NCBI RefSeq assembly: GCF_020829685.1
Contig: NZ_JAIVFR010000017.1
Coordinates: 1 to 18,040 of the forward strand
Reading direction: 5' to 3'
DNA from: Nostoc sp. CHAB 5715
GTDB lineage: Bacteria > Cyanobacteriota > Cyanobacteriia > Cyanobacteriales > Nostocaceae
Length of the DNA stretch: 18,040 nucleotides
The position numbers and the translations under genes were made by a program. The notes under the pieces are model-generated. The model was not told the DNA's origin and made no database searches. It saw only the letters and a list, made by a program, of their open reading frames with translations. Positions 1-6,462 of this stretch are shown one piece after another (position 1 is the stretch's first letter; every line of letters starts with the position of its first letter).

Positions 1-79
1 AATTACAGCTTTCATCTCGGTTGCAAATTTTGGATTTTAAATCGCCAAATTACACCTCAACACTTCTGGTCAGGAAGCA

Positions 80-256
80 ATGCCAAAGCGACTTCTCAAC
101 CCTGTGAGTGATGGTAAACAACGCCGCATCTTAGATTTTCTAAAGAAACAATCTACAGTAATGCAGCACGGCGTAAATAAACATACCATTTCAAATGGTG
201 CAAGAAGCTCGGAATACAATTATGCGTTACTTTTGACTTCCGCCTTGCGGTACTAG
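80..256 (+). CDS. Possible small protein of 58 aa, unknown
   Basis: The frame runs from ATG at 80 to TAG at 254-256. AGGAA at 72-76 lies just upstream, though its spacing to the start is short. The N-terminal part is basic (starts MPKRLLNPVSDGKQRRILDF) and could be the head of a truncated DNA-binding or transposase-type protein, but I do not recognise it. The last codons pass through a repeat-like segment (ACTTCCGCCTTGCGGTAC, 238-255) that I recall as a recurrent Nostoc intergenic sequence, which suggests a gene remnant whose end has been replaced. It may equally be non-coding. Confidence 0.2.
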   Translation: MPKRLLNPVSDGKQRRILDFLKKQSTVMQHGVNKHTISNGARSSEYNYALLLTSALRY

Positions 257-295
257 TTTTTATCAAAAAGCAGTGTAATGTTTTCTCTATCAGAC

Positions 296-307
296 GCTAC
301 GCGTAGC
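296..307. repeat. Perfect 12-bp palindrome GCTACGCGTAGC
   Basis: The sequence GCTACGCGTAGC reads the same on both strands. It lies in a longer segment, GACGCTACGCGTAGCTTGCT, of a type recalled as dispersed between genes in Nostoc genomes. A half-related copy lies at 771-785. Confidence 0.55.
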
Positions 308-800
308 TTGCTTCTTTGCAGAGTAAGTTTCTACGATGGATACTGCAAATAATCATACAAAAATCTTTTTAATTAATCAGTGGCGATAATTTCCAATAGC
401 ATTTTTCTTTCAAAAAGCAAACGTGTTACTTTTGATGACTTTGTAATTTTAGTAGTATCAATTCGATATTGATGCCGGTAATTAATTGCCTAAATGCAAC
501 AATTAAGTTAAGTCGGAGCAGAGTCAGCCGCTCCTTAGAAATTTGAAGAATTTACACTTAAGTCTTACTGAATGTTTTAAAGTTAATAAAAAGACACATA
601 TTTATTGTAAAAAGTGCAAAATCCAAAACAAACCCGAATTATCTATACAAAAGATATTTGGATTACGGGAACCGATCATAAACTTTGAAATTCTTCATAA
701 ACATAGGCTCTATGTTACCATCTGGATGGTTTTAGACGGATCGTAACTGGCTTTCGAGTATAAACGCCAACGGCCGTAGCGTCTCTAAATTTGGTGGTTG

Positions 801-805
801 AGGAG
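801..805 (+). promoter_or_regulatory. Ribosome binding site AGGAG, sets a GTG start
   Basis: AGGAG sits nine bases before the GTG at 815. This favours GTG 815 over the earlier TTG at 791, which has no such site, and over the ATG at 827, for which the spacing would be too long. Confidence 0.65.
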
Positions 806-814
806 AGAATAATA

Positions 815-1897
815 GTGCAAGATAGCATGTCAGTGGCAGAACCGAATCTATATACACAGCGTAACCAGCCACGACCGATCCGCATAGGCGTGATTGGAGT
901 GGGTAACATGGGACAACATCACGCTCGCGTGCTGAGTTCAATGAAAGATGTTGAACTAGTCGGAGTGGCAGATATTAATGTTGAGCGAGGGCTAGAAACT
1001 GCCAGCAAGTACAAGGTGCGTTTTTTTGAAGATTACTGTGACCTGCTACCTCTTGTAGAAGCAATTTGTGTAGCTGTTCCCACCCGTCTGCACTATGCCG
1101 TGGGCATCAATTGTCTGTTAGCGGGAATTCATGTTCTGATTGAAAAACCGATCGCAGCCAGTATTTCTGAGGCAGAGTCCCTAGTAAATGCCGCAGCTGA
1201 GTCTGGGTGTATCCTGCAAGTGGGTCATATTGAGCGTTTTAACCCAGCTTTTAAAGAACTAAGCCAAGTGCTTAAAACTGAAGAATTGCTGGCGCTAGAA
1301 GCCCACAGAATGAGTCCTTATTCAGATCGGGCAAACGATGTTTCGGTTGTGCTGGATTTAATGATCCATGACATCGACCTACTTTTGGAATTAGCTGCTT
1401 CCCCAGTCACGAAATTGACTGCTAGCGGTACTCGCGCCCTAGACTCTGGTTATTTAGATTACGTAACTGCCACCTTGGGGTTTGCCAATGGTATTGTTGC
1501 TACTCTGACCGCCAGTAAAGTTACCCACCGAAAAATTCGTCGGATTGTCGCCCATTGCAAAAATTCATTCACTGAGGCAGATTTTCTCAAGAATGAAATT
1601 TTGATTCACCGACAAACGACTGCCAATTCTCTCACCGACCACCGACAAGTACTTTACAGGCAAGATGGTGTAATTGAAAAAGTCTACACCAGCAATATTC
1701 AACCCTTAAGTGCAGAATTAGAGCATTTTGTCAACTGTGTACACGGTGGCAATCAACCCTCAGTAGGTGGTGAACAAGCTCTCAAAGCTCTGAGACTGGC
1801 AAGTTTGATTGAGCAGATGGCGCTGGAAGATCGAGTTTTAAATCCATTAGACTGGCAATCGGAACCAAGAGTCCAATCATTGACCCCGACAGCCTAG
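815..1897 (+). CDS. Gfo/Idh/MocA family NAD(P)-dependent sugar dehydrogenase
   Basis: This is a predicted soluble oxidoreductase of 360 aa. The N-terminal Rossmann fold shows the dinucleotide motif GVGNMG at residues 28-33. The family's EKP signature is at about 110-112, with the lysine expected to act at the catalytic site. The second domain carries GHIERFNP (137-144) and MIHDID (183-188). Those two motifs resemble sugar-nucleotide dehydrogenases that oxidise the 3-position of UDP-GlcNAc (GnnA/WlbA-like), so a sugar-nucleotide substrate is a reasonable inference but is not proven. The length is usual for the family. GTG 815 is chosen as the start because of the AGGAG at 801-805. The gene stands alone: the next gene begins more than 450 bases downstream, so the context does not reveal the pathway. 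Confidence 0.85.
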   Translation: MQDSMSVAEPNLYTQRNQPRPIRIGVIGVGNMGQHHARVLSSMKDVELVGVADINVERGLETASKYKVRFFEDYCDLLPLVEAICVAVPTRLHYAVGINCLLAGIHVLIEKPIAASISEAESLVNAAAESGCILQVGHIERFNPAFKELSQVLKTEELLALEAHRMSPYSDRANDVSVVLDLMIHDIDLLLELAASPVTKLTASGTRALDSGYLDYVTATLGFANGIVATLTASKVTHRKIRRIVAHCKNSFTEADFLKNEILIHRQTTANSLTDHRQVLYRQDGVIEKVYTSNIQPLSAELEHFVNCVHGGNQPSVGGEQALKALRLASLIEQMALEDRVLNPLDWQSEPRVQSLTPTA

Positions 1898-2360
1898 AAG
1901 AAGAAGGGATGAGGGGGATGAGGGGGACAAGGTAAAATTTTCTCCCTGCTCTCCCACAGGCGCAACCTCACAACCTCAGAAGAAAACCCTAGAGTATGTT
2001 TTTAAATTTGCCATCAATCTTTAGATCCTCCCTAGTCCTTTTAAAAAACCGACTAAGGGGGATCTAAAAAATAAGAAAATAAAATCTGGTGGTTGGTTTC
2101 ATTAATTTTGTCAGGTTCGCAGTGAGCGATAAATGGCTCAATTTCAAGGGCTAGAGGTACTTACAAATTTTTATAAACCTCGCAATTAATAAAACAGCCC
2201 CCTAGCTTCCACTTGTTTTACTCTGTTTCTTCATTGCAATGCCAACTTTTCGTGCAGCCGAATTACCTTGACTTTAGCAAGCGGGGATAATTACCTTTTA
2301 AAAAAGCTAAAGCGGAATCTTAGTCACAGAAATAGTACAGCAATTTCAGGAATTAACTCA
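1898..2360. other. Intergenic region with short repeats, no gene
   Basis: There is no gene in this interval. It contains a 9-bp direct repeat ATGAGGGGG twice in tandem (1909-1926) just after the dehydrogenase stop, and an imperfect hairpin at 2021-2067. A TTG-initiated extension of the following frame (2268-2360) is rejected as coding because the DedA homology begins at ATG 2361. Confidence 0.6.
2021..2067. repeat. Imperfect inverted repeat, 17-bp arms
   Basis: The arms TTAGATCCTCCCTAGTC (2021-2037) and GACTAAGGGGGATCTAA (2051-2067) are complementary at 15 of 17 positions around a 13-base loop. There is no T-run after the second arm, so it is not a classical terminator. It resembles the GATCCCCC/CTAG-type intergenic palindromes recalled from Nostoc and other filamentous cyanobacteria. 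Confidence 0.55.
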
Positions 2361-2984
2361 ATGCTTGAATGGATAACTAATACTATCAACTATTTTGGTT
2401 ATTGGGGAATCGCCCTACTAATGTTTTTAGAGAACCTTTTTCCCCCGATTCCTTCAGAATTGATCATGCCACTGGCTGGATTTACAGCAAGTCCATATCA
2501 ACCAGGGGGGGCAAAACTAAATATCATTGGTGTGTTTTTCGCAGGACTTTTGGGTTCTGTATTGGGCGCACTTATTTGGTACTATCCAGGTAAGTTTTTG
2601 GGTGAAACCCGTTTGAAAGCTTGGGCTGACAAGTATGGCAAATGGCTGGCTATATCCAGTAAAGATATCACCAAGGCTAAAGAGTGGTTTAACCGACAAG
2701 GTAGAAAAGCAGTATTAATTGGTCGCCTTGTGCCAGGAATTCGCACCTTGATTTCTGTTCCCGCAGGTATCAGCAATATGCCCTTGCTGCCATTCTTATT
2801 TTACACAACATTGGGTAGCGCGGCTTGGGTGGGTTTGTTAACATACTCAGGATACATATTGGGTAGTCAGTATGAACTTGTGGACAAGTACCTTGCTCCT
2901 GTATCTAAAATCGTACTTGGCGGTTTGGTTCTAGCATTTGTTTTCTGGATATTTAAGCGCCAGTTAAGACGTACTAGAAGATGA
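2361..2984 (+). CDS. DedA family membrane protein
   Basis: This is an integral inner-membrane protein of 207 aa in the DedA/SNARE-associated (DUF/PF09335) superfamily, whose members are linked to lipid transport or scrambling and to membrane homeostasis. The N-terminus has the re-entrant motif ENLFPPIPSELIMPLAGF, followed by a Gly-rich membrane segment containing GLLGSVLGALIWYYPGK. The hallmark GRLVPGIRTLISVPAGIS segment is in the second half. Further hydrophobic segments follow, with a basic tail (FKRQLRRTRR) placing the C-terminus on the cytosolic side. ATG 2361 is chosen because AGGA at 2348-2351 precedes it at good spacing and the family homology starts there. The substrate cannot be told from the sequence. 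Confidence 0.92.
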   Translation: MLEWITNTINYFGYWGIALLMFLENLFPPIPSELIMPLAGFTASPYQPGGAKLNIIGVFFAGLLGSVLGALIWYYPGKFLGETRLKAWADKYGKWLAISSKDITKAKEWFNRQGRKAVLIGRLVPGIRTLISVPAGISNMPLLPFLFYTTLGSAAWVGLLTYSGYILGSQYELVDKYLAPVSKIVLGGLVLAFVFWIFKRQLRRTRR

Positions 2985-3146
2985 AACACGGACGCTTTTG
3001 GTTTGAAAGCAGTGAAAGCAGGGGTTACATCTGGCCAAAATTCGCCTACACTATGCCAAATAATACTAGATGTGCGTTAGCAAAGCTTATCGGAGGTATC
3101 GCCGGAATCCGAATTAATCTTTGGCGTATTTCTAGCTACACTTGAC

Positions 3147-3177
3147 GCAACCTAGAATTTCTGGTTGCTCGCATTTT
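3147..3177 (+). terminator. Possible hairpin terminator or operator upstream of the parM-like gene
   Basis: GCAACC (3147-3152) pairs with GGTTGC (3163-3168), and inside them AGAA pairs with TTCT around a very short centre. A T-rich stretch (CATTTTTG) follows. It could end transcription from the DedA gene, or be a dyad operator of the gene starting at 3230. The very small loop argues against a strong RNA hairpin. Confidence 0.35.
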
Positions 3178-3229
3178 TGTAAGATGAGCATGACAACTTT
3201 TTACAGTTAAGTTTGAACTAGGAGCTTTC

Positions 3230-4381
3230 ATGACAGACCAACCTTCCGCCGCTACCCCCATCAATGCTGCTGCTATACCCATGAATAGAGTATCAGCATC
3301 GACTCCCATCAATGCTGTTAATACTCCTCCCAAGACAGGCGGTGTTCCAGGGAAAACCATTCTCAGTGTTGATTTAGGCAGAACTTCCACAAAAACTTGT
3401 GTGAGTCGTGAACCCGGTAATGTGGTGTTCGTACCTGCCAACGTCAAGCAGATGTCAATAGAACAAGTACGCGGCGGTGTTTTTGAAGCTAGGGCTACTG
3501 ACCCCTTAATGGATTTGTGGCTGGAGTATCAAGGAAATGGATATGCTGTTGGTCAATTAGCAGCAGATTTTGGGGCAAATCTAGGAGTAGGCCAATCTAA
3601 GGTAGAGGCTGCACTGGTAAAAGTATTAGCAAGTGCTGGCTACTTCAAACTTAGAGACGATATCTCAGTTGTACTGGGTTTGCCTTTTCTTTCTTTAGAG
3701 CAATTTGAAAAGGAAAAAGCACAGTTGATTAGCCAAGTAGGCGGCCCTCATGTGTTGAACTTCCGAAGCGAATCTATATCGCTCAACGTCAGTAAGGTAT
3801 GGGTAATGCCAGAAGGCTACGGCAGCCTGCTGTGGTCTGAAGCTCAACCGAAAAAAAGTCCTGGTAGTCCCGATTTTACAAAAATATCGGTGGCGATCGT
3901 TGATATTGGACATCAAACCGTCGATCTTTTGATGGTAGATAACTTCCGTTTTGCCAGAGGTGCTTCTAAGAGTGAAGACTTCGGTATGAACAAGTTTTAT
4001 GAATTGGTGTCCGCCGAAATCGAGGGAGCAGATAGTCAATCTCTAGCTCTGATTTCCGCTGTGAACAAACCCAGAGGTGAACGCTTTTACCGTCCTAAAG
4101 GCGCTAGCAAGCCCACCAACCTAGACGATTTTCTTCCCAACCTCACGGAGATGTTTTCGCGCGAAATCTGTAGCCGTGTGCTAGCCTGGTTGCCAGAACG
4201 TGTTACCGATGTGATTCTTACTGGTGGGGGTGGTGAGTTCTTCTGGGACGACGTTCAACGTCTACTCAAAGAAGCAAAGATTAATGCTCATTTAGCAGCA
4301 CCTTCCCGACAAGCGAATGCTTTGGGGCAGTATATTTATGGAGAGGCACAATTATCCTCCAATCGCGCTGCTAGGGCATAA
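3230..4381 (+). CDS. ParM/StbA-like actin-family ATPase
   Basis: This 383-aa protein has the actin/Hsp70-type nucleotide-binding fold. Phosphate-1 loop DLGRTSTKT is at 48-56, phosphate-2 loop DIGHQTVDL at 225-233, and the adenosine motif ILTGGGGEFF ends around 338. This pattern fits bacterial actins of the ParM/StbA class, which polymerise with ATP and move DNA or other cargo. The first 42 residues are a Pro/Ala/Asn-rich extension with a duplicated TPINA (9-13 and 25-29), absent from plasmid ParM as I recall it. AGGAG at 3220-3224 supports ATG 3230. A partner gene follows after five bases, so the two are almost certainly co-transcribed. On a chromosome the role might be partition of a resident element, or an unrelated cytoskeletal task. 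Family assignment is firm; the role is inferred. Confidence 0.82.
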   Translation: MTDQPSAATPINAAAIPMNRVSASTPINAVNTPPKTGGVPGKTILSVDLGRTSTKTCVSREPGNVVFVPANVKQMSIEQVRGGVFEARATDPLMDLWLEYQGNGYAVGQLAADFGANLGVGQSKVEAALVKVLASAGYFKLRDDISVVLGLPFLSLEQFEKEKAQLISQVGGPHVLNFRSESISLNVSKVWVMPEGYGSLLWSEAQPKKSPGSPDFTKISVAIVDIGHQTVDLLMVDNFRFARGASKSEDFGMNKFYELVSAEIEGADSQSLALISAVNKPRGERFYRPKGASKPTNLDDFLPNLTEMFSREICSRVLAWLPERVTDVILTGGGGEFFWDDVQRLLKEAKINAHLAAPSRQANALGQYIYGEAQLSSNRAARA

Positions 4382-4386
4382 AGCTG

Positions 4387-4866
4387 ATGTTCCAATGGTC
4401 AAAAAAGGTAGTTAAATCCGTCACGTTCAACCCAGAGCTTGCTGATGAAAGCTTGTTAGCGCAAGTAGAAAGTTATTTGGACAAACAACCAGACAAGACT
4501 TTCAGCGACCTCTGTAAAGAAGCCTTATGGCAATCTTTATGTGTACCGGAACCTGTACAACCTGCTCCACATACAGCAGCAACAACACCGATTGAACAGC
4601 AAATCGGTGAACTGCAACGTCAAGTGGCTGGACTTGAGGAACGTTTTTTGGCCAAGGGATCTAATCGTTTGGAGGCAATGGAACACCATCTACTGCAACT
4701 TTCTCAACAAGTTGCACAACTAGCGCTCATAGTCAATGAGCGATCGCTGATTCAGTCTCCTACTCAATTAGAAGTAGTAAATAATACTTCTTATACTGTT
4801 GCTACCCCTCCTCAAGAGGTTGACCCCGTAATCAGTCGCCTTAGTCAGTTTCTTGATGATTTTTAA
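4387..4866 (+). CDS. ParR-like partner: ribbon-helix-helix plus coiled coil
   Basis: This 159-aa protein is not one I can name. Residues 9-50 (a strand KSVTFNPEL, then helix ESLLAQVESYLDK and helix TFSDLCKEALWQSL) have the layout of a ribbon-helix-helix DNA-binding domain. Residues about 66-120 are Gln/Leu-rich with heptad-like spacing and predict a coiled coil. The end is acidic and hydrophobic (DPVISRLSQFLDDF). Plasmid ParR proteins likewise combine an N-terminal ribbon-helix-helix with a C-terminal segment that caps ParM filaments, so an adaptor role for the upstream actin is a sensible inference. The gene begins five bases after the upstream stop, indicating translational coupling. The DNA it might bind could lie in the dyad-rich DNA at 4902-5039 or upstream at 2985-3229. 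Confidence 0.6.
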   Translation: MFQWSKKVVKSVTFNPELADESLLAQVESYLDKQPDKTFSDLCKEALWQSLCVPEPVQPAPHTAATTPIEQQIGELQRQVAGLEERFLAKGSNRLEAMEHHLLQLSQQVAQLALIVNERSLIQSPTQLEVVNNTSYTVATPPQEVDPVISRLSQFLDDF

Positions 4867-4901
4867 GAAACAACCGGGTTTGTGAGCAGTTTTTGCTCCT
4901 C

Positions 4902-4941
4902 TTAACAATCCTTAATATATAATATGATTAAGGATTGTTAA
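4902..4941. repeat. Perfect 15-bp inverted repeat
   Basis: TTAACAATCCTTAAT (4902-4916) is exactly complementary to ATTAAGGATTGTTAA (4927-4941) across a 10-base AT-rich spacer. It lies 36 bases after the stop of the ParR-like gene. It could act as a bidirectional terminator, although the following T-run is weak, or as a protein-binding dyad. Confidence 0.7.
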
Positions 4942-4994
4942 TGTTTATATTTGTGTAGATGAAGCGATCGCTCATAATAGCGAATCATCAGAGC

Positions 4995-5039
4995 AATCCC
5001 AGTTGATCTGTTTTGGTATTCCTGTTATCAATTGGGATT
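4995..5039. repeat. Second inverted repeat, 13-bp arms
   Basis: AATCCCAGTTGAT (4995-5007) pairs with ATCAATTGGGATT (5027-5039) at 12 of 13 positions, the exception being a G-T wobble in RNA. The spacer is 19 bases. It lies between the ParR-like gene and the Uma2 gene. Confidence 0.6.
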
Positions 5040-5173
5040 CGTCAAGCTATGCCTAATTTTCAAGATTGCATGAAGAATAATTTATAACCATTTGTAATCT
5101 GTACGCCTTACTTCAGCAAGCTCTGGGCAGATTATGATAGAAATCTAAGGCTTTCTGAGAAAGGCGATCGCTC

Positions 5174-5980
5174 ATGACTACTGAGACAAATCCAGCAGCC
5201 ATTGTGGACTGGGAACCCCCCACCCCACCTACAGATTTAATTTTTGATGATGGTGAACCCTTGGAATCAAATCGCCACCGCATTGCGATGAATGTGTTGA
5301 TTCGGTCATTGCAACAAGCTTGGGCTGATCGCAATGATTTCTTCACTGGAGGCAATATGTTTATTTACTACAGCAGCACCCAGGTTCGTAACCGTGATTT
5401 CCGAGGCCCAGATTTCTTTGCGGTGTTAAATGTTGACGGCAATAACTCTAGACAGGGTTGGGTAGTCTGGGAAGAAAATGGTCGTTATCCTGATGTAATC
5501 GTGGAATTAATGTCACCATCTACGGCAGCAATAGACAAGGGTATTAAGAAAAATCTTTACGAACAAACCTTCCGTACCTCAGATTATTTTGTTTATGATC
5601 CCTTTGATCCTAATTCTTTGCAGGGGTGGCATTTAGATGATAATCAGCAGTATCAGCCTTTGACACCAAATGAGTGTGGGTGGCTATGGTGTAAGCGTTT
5701 AGATTTTTGGCTAGGGACGAGTGAAGGAACAATAGACAGAGAAACGGCGGTATGGTTGCGGTTTTACGATGTGGCTGGTAATTTGGTTTTGTTACCAGAG
5801 GAAGTTGCAACTGCACAAGCACAAGCTGCAACTGCACAAGCACAAGCTGCAACTGCACAAGCACAAGCTGCAACTGCACAAGCACAAGCTGCTGCTGCAA
5901 GAGAGGAAGCCGCAGTTGCACAGGCGGCTCGTTTAGCGGCTAGATTAAGAGAACTAGGGGAAAATCCAGATATGTTGTGA
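5174..5980 (+). CDS. Uma2 family (PD-(D/E)XK-fold) protein with heptad-repeat tail
   Basis: This 268-aa protein belongs to the Uma2/DUF820 family, which is very abundant in cyanobacteria and has a restriction-endonuclease-like fold; its function is largely unknown. The core shows RGPDFFAVL (D80), PDVIVELMSPST (E111) and a downstream K-rich segment DKGIKKNLYE, matching the expected D...E...K layout, followed by the usual DYFVYDP motif. Residues 212-239 are four exact copies of ATAQAQA and continue into an Ala/Glu/Arg-rich helix, so the tail is predicted to be a coiled coil. ATG 5174 has AAGG nine bases upstream, overlapping a HIP1 octamer. A hairpin terminator follows at 6064-6092. The gene appears monocistronic. 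Confidence 0.85.
   Translation: MTTETNPAAIVDWEPPTPPTDLIFDDGEPLESNRHRIAMNVLIRSLQQAWADRNDFFTGGNMFIYYSSTQVRNRDFRGPDFFAVLNVDGNNSRQGWVVWEENGRYPDVIVELMSPSTAAIDKGIKKNLYEQTFRTSDYFVYDPFDPNSLQGWHLDDNQQYQPLTPNECGWLWCKRLDFWLGTSEGTIDRETAVWLRFYDVAGNLVLLPEEVATAQAQAATAQAQAATAQAQAATAQAQAAAAREEAAVAQAARLAARLRELGENPDML
5807..5890 (+). repeat. Four perfect tandem copies of a 21-bp unit
   Basis: The unit GCAACTGCACAAGCACAAGC plus a final T occurs four times without a mismatch (5807-5827, 5828-5848, 5849-5869, 5870-5890). Each copy encodes seven residues, one coiled-coil heptad, so gain or loss of a copy keeps the reading frame. Confidence 0.95.
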
Positions 5981-6063
5981 ATTTTGGCTTTTTTGATTTG
6001 TTTGGACTACAGTTTTGAGTTGTACATATTCATCAGTGCCAGGTTTTTGTTGAAATCCTTGAT

Positions 6064-6092
6064 TGCTCCGATTGATTATTGGAGCATTTTTT
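6064..6092 (+). terminator. Rho-independent terminator of the Uma2 gene
   Basis: TGCTCC (6064-6069) pairs with GGAGCA (6081-6086). The stem extends inward by a G-T and two A-T pairs to a five-base loop and is followed directly by six T residues. It lies 84 bases after the Uma2 stop. Confidence 0.75.
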
Positions 6093-6132
6093 CTTTGAGA
6101 TACTCTTAAAACCTATTTTGTAGGAGTAATAC

Positions 6133-6450
6133 ATGAAGAGACAAGTAATTATTTATCCAGGAGAAGACGGTTACTGGGTGGCTGAATGTCCTAGCTTACC
6201 TGCTTGTATAGCAGCAGTCCTAAATCATTTGTGAAAATTATATATCTCTTTTTTCTTTCTTATCTTTGCGTCCTTGGCGTTCTTGGCGGTTCGTTTCCTT
6301 ATCTATATTTTTCACGACTCCTGCAAGGATTGCTATATTAGCCAAGGGAAGACGAAAACAGAAGCTATTGGCAATATCAAGGAAGCTATGGAATTATATA
6401 TGGAAGTGTTAAAAGAAGAAGGTCGGCTGATTCTAATCGATTTGCTGTAA
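6133..6450 (+). pseudogene. hicB-like antitoxin gene split by a small insertion
   Basis: The first half starts at ATG 6133 with AGGAG at 6122-6126 and encodes MKRQVIIYPGEDGYWVAECP and on to Cys25, the standard HicB partial RNase-H-fold start. At 6209 the frame enters foreign sequence and stops at TGA 6232-6234. The expected continuation (ISQGKTKTEAIGNIKEAMEL and on to LLTAA-stop) resumes in the same frame at 6337 and ends at 6450. Removing 129 bases (element plus one TA) restores a 62-codon frame. HicB normally neutralises the HicA mRNA-interferase toxin. No hicA is visible on either side, so this was either an orphan antitoxin or has lost its toxin. The product as it stands is a 33-residue stub and is probably non-functional. 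Confidence 0.85.
6209..6335. mobile_element. 127-bp MITE-like element inserted at TA
   Basis: The element interrupts hicB. Its ends are TAGCAGCAGTCCT on the left and, read on the opposite strand from the right, TAGCAATCCT; both are followed a little further in by GTGAAAA, giving imperfect terminal inverted repeats. TA occurs at both flanks (6207-6208 and 6336-6337) but is needed once in the restored gene, which fits TA target duplication as in IS630/Tc1-mariner elements. There is no transposase gene. The interior includes TTTGCGTCCTTGGCGTTCTT, a string I recall as common between genes in Nostoc, so copies elsewhere in the genome are expected. Confidence 0.75.
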
Positions 6451-6462
6451 ATGAAAAACTGG

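Larger units (their letters stand above)
1..814. other. Mostly non-coding left flank with repeat fragments
   Basis: This stretch has no gene I can identify. It holds one possible 58-codon reading frame (80-256), a perfect 12-bp palindrome GCTACGCGTAGC at 296-307 and a related piece, CGGCCGTAGCGTCTC, at 771-785. Both resemble short palindromic repeats seen between genes in Nostoc. A TTG-started frame at 543-746 has no ribosome site and no recognisable motif. The rest is AT-rich with scattered stops in all frames. Confidence 0.6.
4867..5173. other. Structured intergenic region after the ParM/ParR-like pair
   Basis: There is no gene here. The interval holds a small stem (GAGCA 4884-4888 with TGCTC 4894-4898), a perfect 15-bp inverted repeat (4902-4941), a HIP1 octamer (4964-4971), a second strong inverted repeat (4995-5039), and another HIP1 octamer (5164-5171) abutting the next start codon. 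Confidence 0.6.

Noticed and set aside
543..746. Plus-strand frame of 67 codons starting with TTG
   Set aside because: No ribosome site, a Lys/Ile-rich composition typical of AT-rich non-coding DNA, and no recognisable motif.
791..814. Upstream extension of the dehydrogenase to TTG 791
   Set aside because: The AGGAG at 801-805 would lie inside the coding region, and it correctly positions GTG 815.
2268..2360. N-terminal extension of the DedA protein from TTG 2268
   Set aside because: The added 31 residues are basic and polar, unlike DedA N-termini, and ATG 2361 has its own ribosome site.
3001..3021. Two GAAAGCAG repeats as possible iterons of a parC site
   Set aside because: Only two short copies were found; plasmid parC sites have many regularly spaced repeats.
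5610..5921. Minus-strand frame rich in Leu/Val/Gln
   Set aside because: It is the antisense reading of the 21-bp repeat in the Uma2 gene; its repeats simply mirror that gene.
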